This document shows positions 33,312 to 41,536 of a stretch of DNA of 64,000 bases, piece after piece (the first letter of the stretch is position 1; the number at the start of each line of letters is the position of its first letter). Origin of the DNA: Micromonospora peucetia (GTDB lineage: Bacteria > Actinomycetota > Actinomycetes > Mycobacteriales > Micromonosporaceae); contig NZ_FMIC01000002.1 in NCBI RefSeq assembly GCF_900091625.1, positions 3,596,001 through 3,660,000 of the forward strand, written 5' to 3'. Both the position numbers and the translations under genes were made by a program. The notes below the pieces were generated by a model. That model ran no database searches, was not told the origin of the DNA, and saw nothing but the letters and a program-made list of their open reading frames with translations.

Positions 33312-34253
33312 TCACCCGGCATCGGTCGACCCGCCGATCGCCGACGCCCGCCGGCTCAACGCGTCGACGCGGTCGATGAGCCCGCGTACGGCATCCTGGT
33401 CGTCTCCGTCGACGGCCGAGACGCGGTCGAGCAGCGCGACGTAGTCCGAGGTCAGGGCCCGGTACTCCCTGCCGCACGCCTTCTCGGCGTCCCCGAGGCG
33501 GGCCCGGCGCGGTGCCGCCGCGTACCGCTGGTCGAGGTCGATGATCTGCTGGGCCAGCACGGCGGCGGCGGCGCTGAGCGCGCTGCGGCCGTCGGCGTTC
33601 TCGTCGCGGCGGCGGCGACGGGCGTCCGCGAGCCGGCCCGCCCGGCGGCCACCGACGTAGAGCACCGTCGCTCCGGCGACGACAGCCAAGATGGCCGAGG
33701 CCGTGAGCAGGTAGCGGGGCAGCGACGGGCTGATCGTGCGCGCGCCGTCGGGAACGGTGCCGGCCTTCACCAGCAGGTCGTAGTTGACGGTGACGACCTT
33801 CAGCGCCTCCAGGGGGCGGTCGGTGAAGGTGTCGATGCCCCGGCCGATGATCGTTTCCGCCACGGCGGCCCGGCCGAAGTTCTCGTCGTCGCGTCCGGGC
33901 AGCAGCGCACACCCGTACGTGTCGTAGTCGTCCGCGTCGCGGCTCATCACCAGCACGACGTTGCCGCCGGCGGCACGCTCGACCTGGCGGCAACCCTGCC
34001 GGAGGTCGGCACCCGGTTCCAGCAGCAGCACGACCAGCCTGCGGTTGCCGATGATCCGTTCGGCCGCGGCCTGGTCCAGGTCGATGCCCGGTGCCGCGTA
34101 CACGGACGAGGTGCGGACCTGGCGGGCGGCCGGACCGTCCAGCACCCCGCCGGTCCACAGCGCCCAGCCGGCCAGCGTCAGGCAGGCCAGGACGGCGAAG
34201 CCGAAGGGCGTGTCGAACAGGTCACCGAGCCAACGTCGTACGGACTGTTTCAC
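33312..34253 (-). CDS. Membrane protein of unknown function (operon gene 3)
   Basis: A 313-residue protein with an N-terminal membrane span (FGFAVLACLTLAGWALWT), an external-looking domain at about 40-180 with two Cys (RQGCRQVE and YGCALLPG) that may form a disulfide, a second span near 190-212, and a charged helical cytoplasmic tail to the C-terminus. No family is recognised. The start is GTG 34253, which overlaps the stop of the upstream gene (GTGA). It is the last gene of a three-gene minus-strand operon. Confidence 0.75.
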   Translation of the reverse strand: MKQSVRRWLGDLFDTPFGFAVLACLTLAGWALWTGGVLDGPAARQVRTSSVYAAPGIDLDQAAAERIIGNRRLVVLLLEPGADLRQGCRQVERAAGGNVVLVMSRDADDYDTYGCALLPGRDDENFGRAAVAETIIGRGIDTFTDRPLEALKVVTVNYDLLVKAGTVPDGARTISPSLPRYLLTASAILAVVAGATVLYVGGRRAGRLADARRRRRDENADGRSALSAAAAVLAQQIIDLDQRYAAAPRRARLGDAEKACGREYRALTSDYVALLDRVSAVDGDDQDAVRGLIDRVDALSRRASAIGGSTDAG

Positions 34254-35635
34254 GACAACCTGCCCCGCAGGTAGAGGTCCGGGCGGTAACTGGCGAGCCC
34301 CAGCGTCCGGGCACCGTCGTCCAACTCGTCGGCTGCCTCGTCCAGCAACGTCCACACGTGACGGCTCGGCAGTTCCTCGTCCAGCGCGGTACGCGCCGCC
34401 TGGAGCTTGACGATGCCCCGGGTCAGCGCCGGGTTGCTGCGGGCGTCGGTCAGCAGGGACATCTCGACGGCGAGCGCGGTGAGACCGGCCAGCCGGGCAG
34501 GCGCGCCACCCCGCCCGGAGTCGCCCTGCCGGATCTTCACGCCGTCCGGCCGGCGCAGCGACCGGACCGAGAGGACCAGGAACGTCGCCACGCAGGCCGC
34601 GAAGAGCCACGGCAGCGCGGGCAGCGCCACCCGGAGCGGATCGACCGGCCGGTACGGCAGCGGCCGGTCGGACAGCCCCGAATAGCGGATGTCGGTGACC
34701 CGGTTCAGGTAGGCCGCCAGCACGTTGCCCTGGGGGTAGCCGTACCGGCTGAGCCGGCCGGCGAACTGGCCGTAGAAACTCGCGCCGGCCAACTCCGCGA
34801 AGTCCGCCGTCGCCGGGCCGTGGTACTCGATCCAGAGGCCGTACATCACGATGATCGGCGTGCCCGGGAACAGGTCGGTCAGGGCTGGCCCGTACCGGGG
34901 CACCGGCTCACCGAACGGCTGCGCGGGAAGCGCCACGTACCGGGCGCCGTCCGGGAAAGCGTTCTTCGCGGCGTCGCCGGGGACGCCGGTCAGGGTGGCC
35001 CCGGCCGCGACGTGCAGGCCGGTGGCCCGCAGGTCGGCGGCGACGGCGGCCAGCTCCCGGTCGGTCGGCTCGCGCCACCGCAGCTCGTCGCGGTCGGCCG
35101 GGGCAGGCGTGTCCCGCTGCCCGGCGATCAGTGTCACCAGCAGGTCCGTCACGTCGGCGGTGGCGAACTGCGCGCGCCAGCCGGGCAGGTCGTCGGGTAC
35201 GGCCTGGTACATGCCGCCGCTCACCTCGGTGCCGATCACCCGGACGGTCGCGTTCTTCACGTCCCGTACCCGGTCGCGTTCGTCCTCGTCGAGCCCGGGC
35301 GGCGCGACCAGGATGCGGACCGGATGATCGCCGGCGGCCTCGCGGACCCGCTGCTCGTTCCAGCGTGCGGTCGAACCGGGCAACCGCACCACGGGATCGG
35401 CGGCCACCAGCGCGGTCATCTCGGCCACCGATGGCACGCTCGCCTCGCTCAGCTCACCGGCCGAGCCCTCCTCGATCCTCGCCGTGGCGGCCGGCGACTG
35501 GCCGTAGCTGACGTCGACGCTCTGCCGCTGGGCGAGCAGGAAGACCACCAGGACGACCACGGCGACGCCGAGCAGCGCCCAGCGCAGCAGCTCATAGCGG
35601 TGGTGTCGACGGTGTGTCACTGGTTTGTCCGCCAC
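34250..35635 (-). CDS. Membrane protein of unknown function (operon gene 2)
   Basis: A 461-residue protein with an N-terminal span at about 18-37 (ALLGVAVVVLVVFLLA), a large external region, a second span near 333-355 (ALPALPWLFAACVATFLVL) and a cytoplasmic helical tail. The topology (span, external domain, span, helical tail) is the same as in the next gene, suggesting that the two proteins form a complex or arose by duplication. No catalytic motif is recognised. It overlaps both neighbours and is clearly part of one operon. Confidence 0.75.
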   Translation of the reverse strand: MADKPVTHRRHHRYELLRWALLGVAVVVLVVFLLAQRQSVDVSYGQSPAATARIEEGSAGELSEASVPSVAEMTALVAADPVVRLPGSTARWNEQRVREAAGDHPVRILVAPPGLDEDERDRVRDVKNATVRVIGTEVSGGMYQAVPDDLPGWRAQFATADVTDLLVTLIAGQRDTPAPADRDELRWREPTDRELAAVAADLRATGLHVAAGATLTGVPGDAAKNAFPDGARYVALPAQPFGEPVPRYGPALTDLFPGTPIIVMYGLWIEYHGPATADFAELAGASFYGQFAGRLSRYGYPQGNVLAAYLNRVTDIRYSGLSDRPLPYRPVDPLRVALPALPWLFAACVATFLVLSVRSLRRPDGVKIRQGDSGRGGAPARLAGLTALAVEMSLLTDARSNPALTRGIVKLQAARTALDEELPSRHVWTLLDEAADELDDGARTLGLASYRPDLYLRGRLS

Positions 35636-35922
35636 AACCCGTCAGCCTCCCTCGCGTGGTCTGCCGCCGCCCGGGCGGCGGACGCCCCGCCACGCCCGGC
35701 GGCGATCAGTTCGGCGCGGGCCAGCAACTGCTCGGCCTCCGGCACCCGGGTCGCCGCCGCGTCCCGGCTGACGGTTGCGCTGTCGATGGCCGCACGGGCG
35801 GTGGACCAGGCGGTCCGGTGCTCCTGCCCCCGTTCCCGCCACCGGGGCAGCAGGGTCGTCGCGAGGCCCGCGCCCACCAGCAGGACGCCGCCGACCAGCC
35901 AGATCAGGAGGGTGTGGGACAT
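35617..35922 (-). CDS. Small membrane-anchored protein (operon gene 1)
   Basis: A 101-residue protein: one N-terminal span (LLIWLVGGVLLVGAGLATTL) followed by a charged, Ala-rich helical tail (residues 30-100) that could form a coiled coil. ATG 35922 is preferred, with the frame open further upstream without credible sequence. It overlaps the following gene by 19 bases. Function unknown; it heads the three-gene membrane operon. Confidence 0.65.
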   Translation of the reverse strand: MSHTLLIWLVGGVLLVGAGLATTLLPRWRERGQEHRTAWSTARAAIDSATVSRDAAATRVPEAEQLLARAELIAAGRGGASAARAAADHAREADGLWRTNQ

Positions 35923-36158
35923 GCGCTCCAACCATCGGACGAGGGGTACGGGGGTGCTCGGCAGCTGTCGGGCGGGCATCGGGGTACGACCGAGTCTGGC
36001 TGATCGAGTCGAGCCGGCGCGAGTCGGCCTCACCGGTCCCGGCCTGCCGGCTTCGGCCGGCTGTCCGCTTCGAGACTCAGCGGTGCTCGCCGCCGAGTCC
36101 TCGGTCAACCTGATCCGTGACGGCGGGTGTCCCGCATGTCGTGGAGATCGGAGGACCG

Positions 36159-36968
36159 ATGAAGGCCCATTCCCGATGGCGGTCGACCCGGATGACGCTG
36201 GTCGCGGCCCTGGTCGCCGCGCTGGCCGCTGCCCTGCTGCCTGCTTCGCCCGCATTCGCGCTGCCCTCCGGCAGCGGCTGGTCGGCCTCGTGGAGCTACT
36301 ACCACCCCACCGCATACCAGTACGCCGGCGCACTGCCCGGTGTGCGGCTGACCGGTTATGCCACCGACAACTCGGGCACCGGCACCACGCTCGGCACGAT
36401 CGAGGACACCGCCGACGACGCCCGTTGCGCCAGGGTGATGCTCTACGCCTACGGCGTCGGCTATGTCGCCGACCGGACCACCTGCGGCAGCGGCAGCTAC
36501 CTGACGTACTCCACCGGCAGCTTCAGCCAGGGGCTGCTGGTGATCGTCTACCGGATGATCACGGGCACGAGCACCCACGACAAGGGCTTCGCCATGTTCA
36601 TCCCAGGCTCGTCCGCCGATCCGGAGTTGCGCACCGTGGGCACCGGCGCCAGTTGGTCGTACTACACCTCGACGGCGTTCCAGTACACGGTGACCCGCCC
36701 CGGCGTGCGGTTGATTGGCTACGGCGCCCACCAGTACACAGACCAGCGCTCGTCGCTGAACACGGTGGAGAAGACCGCCGGCACGGTCGGCTGCGCCACG
36801 GCCAAGGTCACCGGCGGGGTGTCCACCAGCGGCGGCACCTGTGTCAACGGCGGCAGCCAGTCCTTCTCCCGCTCCGACCTGACCAACAACCTGGAGGCGT
36901 CCGCCTGCTACCAGCCGATCCCAGGCACCCGACGCTGCCTGGCGGTGGGCATCCCCGAACCCTGGTGA
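36159..36968 (+). CDS. Secreted protein with two internal repeats
   Basis: A 269-residue exported protein. The signal peptide is residues 1-35 (RMTLVAALVAALAAALLPAS, cleavage after AFA). The mature part is an internal duplication: SWSYYHPTAYQY, GVRLTGYATDN, C in DDARCARV in the first half correspond to SWSYYTSTAFQY, GVRLIGYGAHQ and VGCATAKV in the second. Each half has two Cys that could form a disulfide. No family is recognised; the aromatic SWSYY motifs might bind carbohydrate or lipid. ATG 36159 is chosen because of GGAGGA just upstream. Confidence 0.75.
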   Translation: MKAHSRWRSTRMTLVAALVAALAAALLPASPAFALPSGSGWSASWSYYHPTAYQYAGALPGVRLTGYATDNSGTGTTLGTIEDTADDARCARVMLYAYGVGYVADRTTCGSGSYLTYSTGSFSQGLLVIVYRMITGTSTHDKGFAMFIPGSSADPELRTVGTGASWSYYTSTAFQYTVTRPGVRLIGYGAHQYTDQRSSLNTVEKTAGTVGCATAKVTGGVSTSGGTCVNGGSQSFSRSDLTNNLEASACYQPIPGTRRCLAVGIPEPW

Positions 36969-37051
36969 CCGACCGGACACGGCAGGGGTGCCGGGCACAC
37001 CGGCACGGCACGCCCGCCGTTCCCGACCAGCCCGCCGTCCCAGGACCGACC

Positions 37052-37082
37052 CGCCGCCCCCGGTCGACCCGGGGGCGGCGGT
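37052..37082. terminator. Bidirectional hairpin between convergent genes
   Basis: A 13-bp perfect stem (CCGCCGCCCCCGG at 37052-37064 with CCGGGGGCGGCGG at 37070-37082) with a five-base loop lies between the secreted-protein gene and the convergent DUF4173 gene, four bases from the latter's stop. It probably ends transcription from both sides. Confidence 0.78.
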
Positions 37083-37086
37083 GTCG

Positions 37087-39168
37087 TCAGCGGCGGCTCT
37101 TCGGCAGGTCGAACTGGTCGGCGGCCCTGCAGTCGCGCTGGCCGCCGACCGCGCCCGGCCCGGCCCGGTCCAGCGCCGCGCGCGCCCGGACCCGGCCCAG
37201 GTTCCAGGCGTACCAGGGGTCCGGCTCCTCAAGGTCGTCGGCGATCCAGCTCAGCGTGCAGCGGCGTGCCGGGTCGGGCAGGCCGGTCAGGGCCGGCGTC
37301 GCGTCCGCCGAGAGCGCCCGCAGGTACCAGGCGTCGATCTTCCCGGTCTGCTCGTACCGGGCGATGTTGCGGCGGGCGGCGTAGTCCTCCGGGTTGAGCA
37401 CGGCCAGGCTCAGCAGCATCACCACGGCGAGCGCCACCGTCGTGCCGGGAATCCAGGCCCCACGCAAGCGGAGCCCCGCCACCAGGATCATCAGGAACAC
37501 GGTGCCGAGCAGCAACTCGAACGCCATCACGAAGAGCCGCTCACCGGTGAAGCTGTAGACCTTCTGGTACGTGTACATCCGGGCCAGCGCCGACACCACG
37601 ATGACGAAACTGAGCACGCTGAGCAGGCCCAGCAGGACCCGCAGCAGGTGGCGCTCGACCGCCCGGTCCCGCCGCGCCCAGCGGGCCACCCCGCCGAGCA
37701 CCGCCAGCGTCAGCATGGTGACGACGACGAGCTGCCAGAACCCGCTGCGCGCGTACTCGGCATAGCTGAGGCCGGCGGTGCGCAGCACGTGCCGCTGCCC
37801 GCCGAACAGGACGGTGAACTGCACCGCCACGAAGCCGCCGAACAGCAGCGTGAGGGCGCTGATGACCGGAGCCCACTCCACGATGCCGAAGCGGCGCGTA
37901 CCGGGCCGGTCCACCGTCGACAGGTCGGGCGGCGCCGCCAGCGTGTAGACGGCGGCCACGGCGCAGAGCGCACCCACGACGGCGAGGAAGATCCAGCGGA
38001 ACACGGTGCCGACGTTGACCTCGGGAATCACCTCGCCGAGCACCACCGAGAAGGCGCCGTCGGCGGACGACAGGAGCGCGCCGAAGACGATCAGCGCGGC
38101 CAGGGTGGCCGCTGCCGACCCGACGATGCGACGGACCAGGCCCGGGTTCGTCGGCGCGTGCAGGTGACCGCGCACCCACGGCAGCCCCCGGAACGCCGCG
38201 AACGGCGCCGCCACCAGGCTGAACAGGATCGAGCGGACGAGTCGGCCGCCCACGATCGCGAGGGTCGCGCACCCGAGCGCGCCGAGCACGCAGAACGTCA
38301 CCAACCACCAGGCGTTGCGGAAGGCCAGGACCGACAGCAGCGCCAGTGCCGCCACCGCCCAACCGGCGCGGATCCGCCGGTCCGCGCGCGGCAACTCCGC
38401 GCCCGTCCGCCGGACCGCGAGGACCACCGCGACGGTCAGGGCGAGCCAACCGAGGAACCAGCCGATGCCGGTGCGGGTGAGCGGCACGAAGAACGCCAGC
38501 GCTGCCGCCCCGGCGAGGACGGCAGCCGGCACGGCCCGGTCCTGGGCGGGCGCCGGCCCTGGCCAGCGTGTGTCGAGGAACGACGGCTGGGGCGGAAGCA
38601 GCTGGTAGCCGTGGTACGGCATCGGCACGCCAGCCGGCACCCCGACCTGGTGAGGCGCCAACACCGGCCTGGTGATCGGCGGTGCGGTGGCCGGCGTCCG
38701 CGCGGTGGTCGGCGGTGGGGCGCTGGTGGGCGCCCCGGCGGCAACCGGCGGGATGACGGCGGGTGCGTCGGTGGCGTCCGCCGGAGGGGTGGAGAAGGTC
38801 GGTGCCGCAGCGGTGGCGGCTGGCGGTGGGCTGCTGGCGTCGGGCGCCGGGGCCTCGGCCGGCGTGGCGGGGGGTGCGGCCGGGGCCGATGCCGGGGCCG
38901 GCGGGGCGGAGGTGGCCGGCGTCGCGGCGGGGGCGACCGGCAGAAGGGGGATGAACACGGCGTATCCGCGCGTCCCGGCCGGGACGTTCACCGGGATCGC
39001 CCAGGCAGGCGCGCCCTCGGCTCCGGGCCACACCATCGGGGGCGGTGCGCCCTCGGTGGGCGGCATGACGAGCAGGTACGGCGTCGCGTCCCCGGGATCG
39101 TCACCGTCGGTGCTTCCGGCTGCCTCGCCGGCCCCTCGGGGCCCCGGCACCGGTGGCGGTTGGGTCAC
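37087..39168 (-). CDS. DUF4173-type polytopic membrane protein
   Basis: A 693-residue protein. The first 200 residues are a Pro/Ala-rich cytoplasmic region; the rest has about a dozen hydrophobic segments and the pattern I associate with DUF4153/DUF4173 (YTYQKVYSFTGERLFVMAFE; NPEDYAARRNIARYEQTG; DAWYLRALSADATPAL). Function of the family is unknown. The start is GTG 39168, with GAGGAG seven bases upstream. It is monocistronic, divergent from the nuclease/ATPase operon. Confidence 0.85.
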   Translation of the reverse strand: MTQPPPVPGPRGAGEAAGSTDGDDPGDATPYLLVMPPTEGAPPPMVWPGAEGAPAWAIPVNVPAGTRGYAVFIPLLPVAPAATPATSAPPAPASAPAAPPATPAEAPAPDASSPPPAATAAAPTFSTPPADATDAPAVIPPVAAGAPTSAPPPTTARTPATAPPITRPVLAPHQVGVPAGVPMPYHGYQLLPPQPSFLDTRWPGPAPAQDRAVPAAVLAGAAALAFFVPLTRTGIGWFLGWLALTVAVVLAVRRTGAELPRADRRIRAGWAVAALALLSVLAFRNAWWLVTFCVLGALGCATLAIVGGRLVRSILFSLVAAPFAAFRGLPWVRGHLHAPTNPGLVRRIVGSAAATLAALIVFGALLSSADGAFSVVLGEVIPEVNVGTVFRWIFLAVVGALCAVAAVYTLAAPPDLSTVDRPGTRRFGIVEWAPVISALTLLFGGFVAVQFTVLFGGQRHVLRTAGLSYAEYARSGFWQLVVVTMLTLAVLGGVARWARRDRAVERHLLRVLLGLLSVLSFVIVVSALARMYTYQKVYSFTGERLFVMAFELLLGTVFLMILVAGLRLRGAWIPGTTVALAVVMLLSLAVLNPEDYAARRNIARYEQTGKIDAWYLRALSADATPALTGLPDPARRCTLSWIADDLEEPDPWYAWNLGRVRARAALDRAGPGAVGGQRDCRAADQFDLPKSRR

Positions 39169-39375
39169 GGAACACTCCTCGATCGAACGGTCGGCACACT
39201 GTACGGCCGACTCCGGTTCCGCCGCCGCCCCTGACACGGCCGGAGACAGGCATCGTCGGAAGCTAGTACATCTGCTGGCGCAACCGGCGCAACCGGCGTG
39301 CCCGGCCGAGATCCGGATTCGCGATGAGCTGCAAAATCCGCCACGGGTGCTGGTTGGCAAAGGGTGCACACGCGG

Positions 39376-39479
39376 GACGCTGTCGAGCTGATGTCGTAGA
39401 CGATTCAGGGCCATCGCTACCGCTGCCACAGCGGCCCGGACACCGGTTGATGTCACAGACGATTCAGTTCGACAGCGTC
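39376..39479. repeat. 104-bp element bounded by 16-bp inverted repeats
   Basis: GACGCTGTCGAGCTGA at 39376-39391 is a 15-of-16 inverted copy of TCAGTTCGACAGCGTC at 39464-39479; the outer 11 bases are a perfect inverted repeat. Inside, TGATGTC-GT-AGACGATTCAG (39389-39408) and TGATGTC-AC-AGACGATTCAG (39448-39467) are 18-of-20 direct repeats. No target-site duplication was seen. It occupies the gap 39169-39677, which has no credible gene. It may be a MITE-like element or a regulatory region for the operon starting at 39678. Confidence 0.7.
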
Positions 39480-39677
39480 GTACGTACCCTGTCGCCTGCG
39501 GGCCGGATCGGCGACCATCACCGCTCCACGGAGCGCGAACTAGCCGTTCGCGGCTGTATGACGAGGCACCAGGCCGGCAGACAACCAACGTCTGCCCACG
39601 ACCACGCCGATGCGGGCCCGGACAACCGACCTGGACGGGTGGGCACGCCCGACCGGTCCTCGGTAACGTGCTCGGCC

Positions 39678-40781
39678 ATGGCCAGCGGCACGCCTCCCGC
39701 AGACTGGTGGACAGCCCTGCCCGCGCGGCAGGTCAGCCACCTGCCCGGCCTCGACGCCGAGTTGCTCCACGTCGGCCTTGACCCGTCACCGGTCGCCGCT
39801 CCGGTCGTCGTCCGGTACCGCGTACCGGTTCACGGTGGCTTCACCGACCTGCTCGCCGCCGTCCTCGACGAGTTGGACCGTGCGGCGGTCAGGCTGTTTC
39901 CCCGCTGGCTGCCCGGTGCCGAACGGCTCGACGGCGCAGGCACGCTCGGCACCGCTGCGGTCCGGGCCCTGGCCTCGCGGGCCGCGGCACGCTCCGCGCA
40001 CTTCGGCCCGTTCCTGGCCGACCTCGCCGAGCGCGCGCTCCGCGGCGAGAACCGGCCGCGTCGGCCGCGCTTCCCGGCGGAGGTACGGGCTGCCGGCCTG
40101 GCCCGCGTCATCGCAGCCGCGTACGAACGCGACGGGTGCGTTCTGCTGGTCGGCCTGACCGACGAGTTGACGGCGGACGGGGAAAGCGCGTTGGTCGCCG
40201 TCGCCGAGTGGCTGGTGCGGCACGGCCGCTTCACCGTCTGGCTGGCCGGACGACCACTGCGTACGGTCGACCGGATCCGGTCGGTTGCGGTCCCGCTGCC
40301 GTCGAGCCTGACCGAGTTGGCGGAGCCCACCGGTCGGGTTCCCGACAGCATCCGTGAGCCTCCGCCGATGTTGACGGCTCCGCCGATGTTGACGTTTCCG
40401 CCGCTGTCCGGGGTGCCGCGCGGCGACAGCGCGGCCGAGCAGGCCCTGGAGCTGGCACTGACGCCGCACGAGTGGGCCCGGGGGCGGCGGTGGAACCACA
40501 CGTACGACTGGCACCTGCTCGGCGAGACCTACCGTTTGGATCTCCTCTGGCCGGCGGAGGGGCTTGCGGTCGAGGTGGACGGCCCGGAACATCGGGGACG
40601 AATCCGTTTCGCCAACGACCGGCGGCGTGACGTGCGGCTGCAACTCCTCGGGCTGGACGTCCTCCGGTTCACCAACGAGCAGGTGCTGTCCGACGTCCAG
40701 GCCGTGGTCGGCATGATCCGTCAACTGCTGACCCGCCGTCGCGCGGCCGGCGCGCACCCCCACCGAGAAGAGGCACCATGA
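39678..40781 (+). CDS. DUF559-type (VSR-like) nuclease with unknown N-terminal domain
   Basis: A 367-residue protein. Residues about 280-350 form an endonuclease core of the DUF559/very-short-patch-repair type: YRLDLLWPAEGLAVEVDGPEH provides Asp 288, Glu 299 and Asp 301, followed by DRRRDVRLQLLGLDVLRFTNE. Residues 10-230 form a domain I do not recognise (TDLLAAVLDELDRAA; GCVLLVGLTDELTADGES). It should cut or nick DNA, perhaps guided by the two-motor ATPase encoded in the same operon. ATG 39678 is chosen; upstream frame is open but not protein-like. The stop overlaps the next ATG. Confidence 0.82.
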   Translation: MASGTPPADWWTALPARQVSHLPGLDAELLHVGLDPSPVAAPVVVRYRVPVHGGFTDLLAAVLDELDRAAVRLFPRWLPGAERLDGAGTLGTAAVRALASRAAARSAHFGPFLADLAERALRGENRPRRPRFPAEVRAAGLARVIAAAYERDGCVLLVGLTDELTADGESALVAVAEWLVRHGRFTVWLAGRPLRTVDRIRSVAVPLPSSLTELAEPTGRVPDSIREPPPMLTAPPMLTFPPLSGVPRGDSAAEQALELALTPHEWARGRRWNHTYDWHLLGETYRLDLLWPAEGLAVEVDGPEHRGRIRFANDRRRDVRLQLLGLDVLRFTNEQVLSDVQAVVGMIRQLLTRRRAAGAHPHREEAP

Positions 40782-41536
40782 CGAGCACGGCGGACGTCCC
40801 GAACCTGACGCCCAACCAGATCAACGCGCTCGTGGTGCTCATGGTCGAGGCCCGCGAACTGACCAACAACGAGCTGAAGGAGCTGGCCGGCTTCGCCCTC
40901 ACCGGTCCCGACAACGCCAAGCTCGTCAAGCTGGGCCTGGTGGAGACCGACCGGTCACACCGGCCCTTCTCCCACCAGTTGACCGACGAGGGGTGGCGGG
41001 TGGTGCGGCAGCTGCACGCCGGTGCCCCGCCCGCGAAGGGCGGCTCGGCCACCCGTTCGCTGCTCACCCTGCTGGCCAACCTGCACCGTTCGCTGGACCG
41101 GTTGCGGCTCAGCCACGCCGACTTCTTCAAGCAGGCGCCGGTCGCCCCGGTCCCGACGGCCGCCCCGACGTCACCGGACTCCGCGACGGCACCCGCAGCC
41201 ACCGGGCCGGGCGCCGTCGGCACAGGCCCGGGCGCCGTGGCCACCGAGCCGGGCGCCGCAGCCACCGAGGCGGGTGCCGTGGAGGCCCTGGTCCGGGCGG
41301 CCTACCACGAGCTGGCCAGGAAGCCGGGTGCCTGGGTGGGGCTCGCCGACCTGCGCGAGCACCTCGGCGCGCAGGACCGCGCGACCGTCGACGCGGCGTT
41401 GCGGGCCATGGTCGGCCAGGACGGCGTCCGGATCATCCCGGTCGCCAACACCAAGTCGTTGACCGCCCGGGACCGGGCGGCGGCGGTGCGCATCGGGGAC
41501 GAGGAGAACCACACCCTGGCGATCGGCCCGGCATGA
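40778..41536 (+). CDS. Winged-helix protein linking nuclease and ATPase genes
   Basis: A 252-residue protein with two helix-rich domains joined by a Pro/Ala/Gly linker (about 125-165). The N-terminal part (NQINALVVLMVEARELTNNE, LVETDRSHRPFSHQLTDEGW) looks like a winged helix of the MarR/PadR fold; the C-terminal part (WVGLADLREHLGAQDRATVD) looks like a second winged helix. It may bind DNA or connect the nuclease to the ATPase. Four-base overlaps on both sides (ATGA) make it an obligate member of the three-gene unit. Confidence 0.72.
   Translation: MTSTADVPNLTPNQINALVVLMVEARELTNNELKELAGFALTGPDNAKLVKLGLVETDRSHRPFSHQLTDEGWRVVRQLHAGAPPAKGGSATRSLLTLLANLHRSLDRLRLSHADFFKQAPVAPVPTAAPTSPDSATAPAATGPGAVGTGPGAVATEPGAAATEAGAVEALVRAAYHELARKPGAWVGLADLREHLGAQDRATVDAALRAMVGQDGVRIIPVANTKSLTARDRAAAVRIGDEENHTLAIGPA

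Noticed and set aside
34091..37384. Plus-strand frame of 1097 codons
   Set aside because: It is antisense to three membrane-protein genes and out of frame with the secreted protein; the product is Arg/Pro-rich without any domain.
36988..39234. Plus-strand frame of 748 codons opposite the DUF4173 gene
   Set aside because: Composition is low-complexity Arg/Asp/His-rich; the minus strand encodes a coherent membrane protein with a good GTG start.
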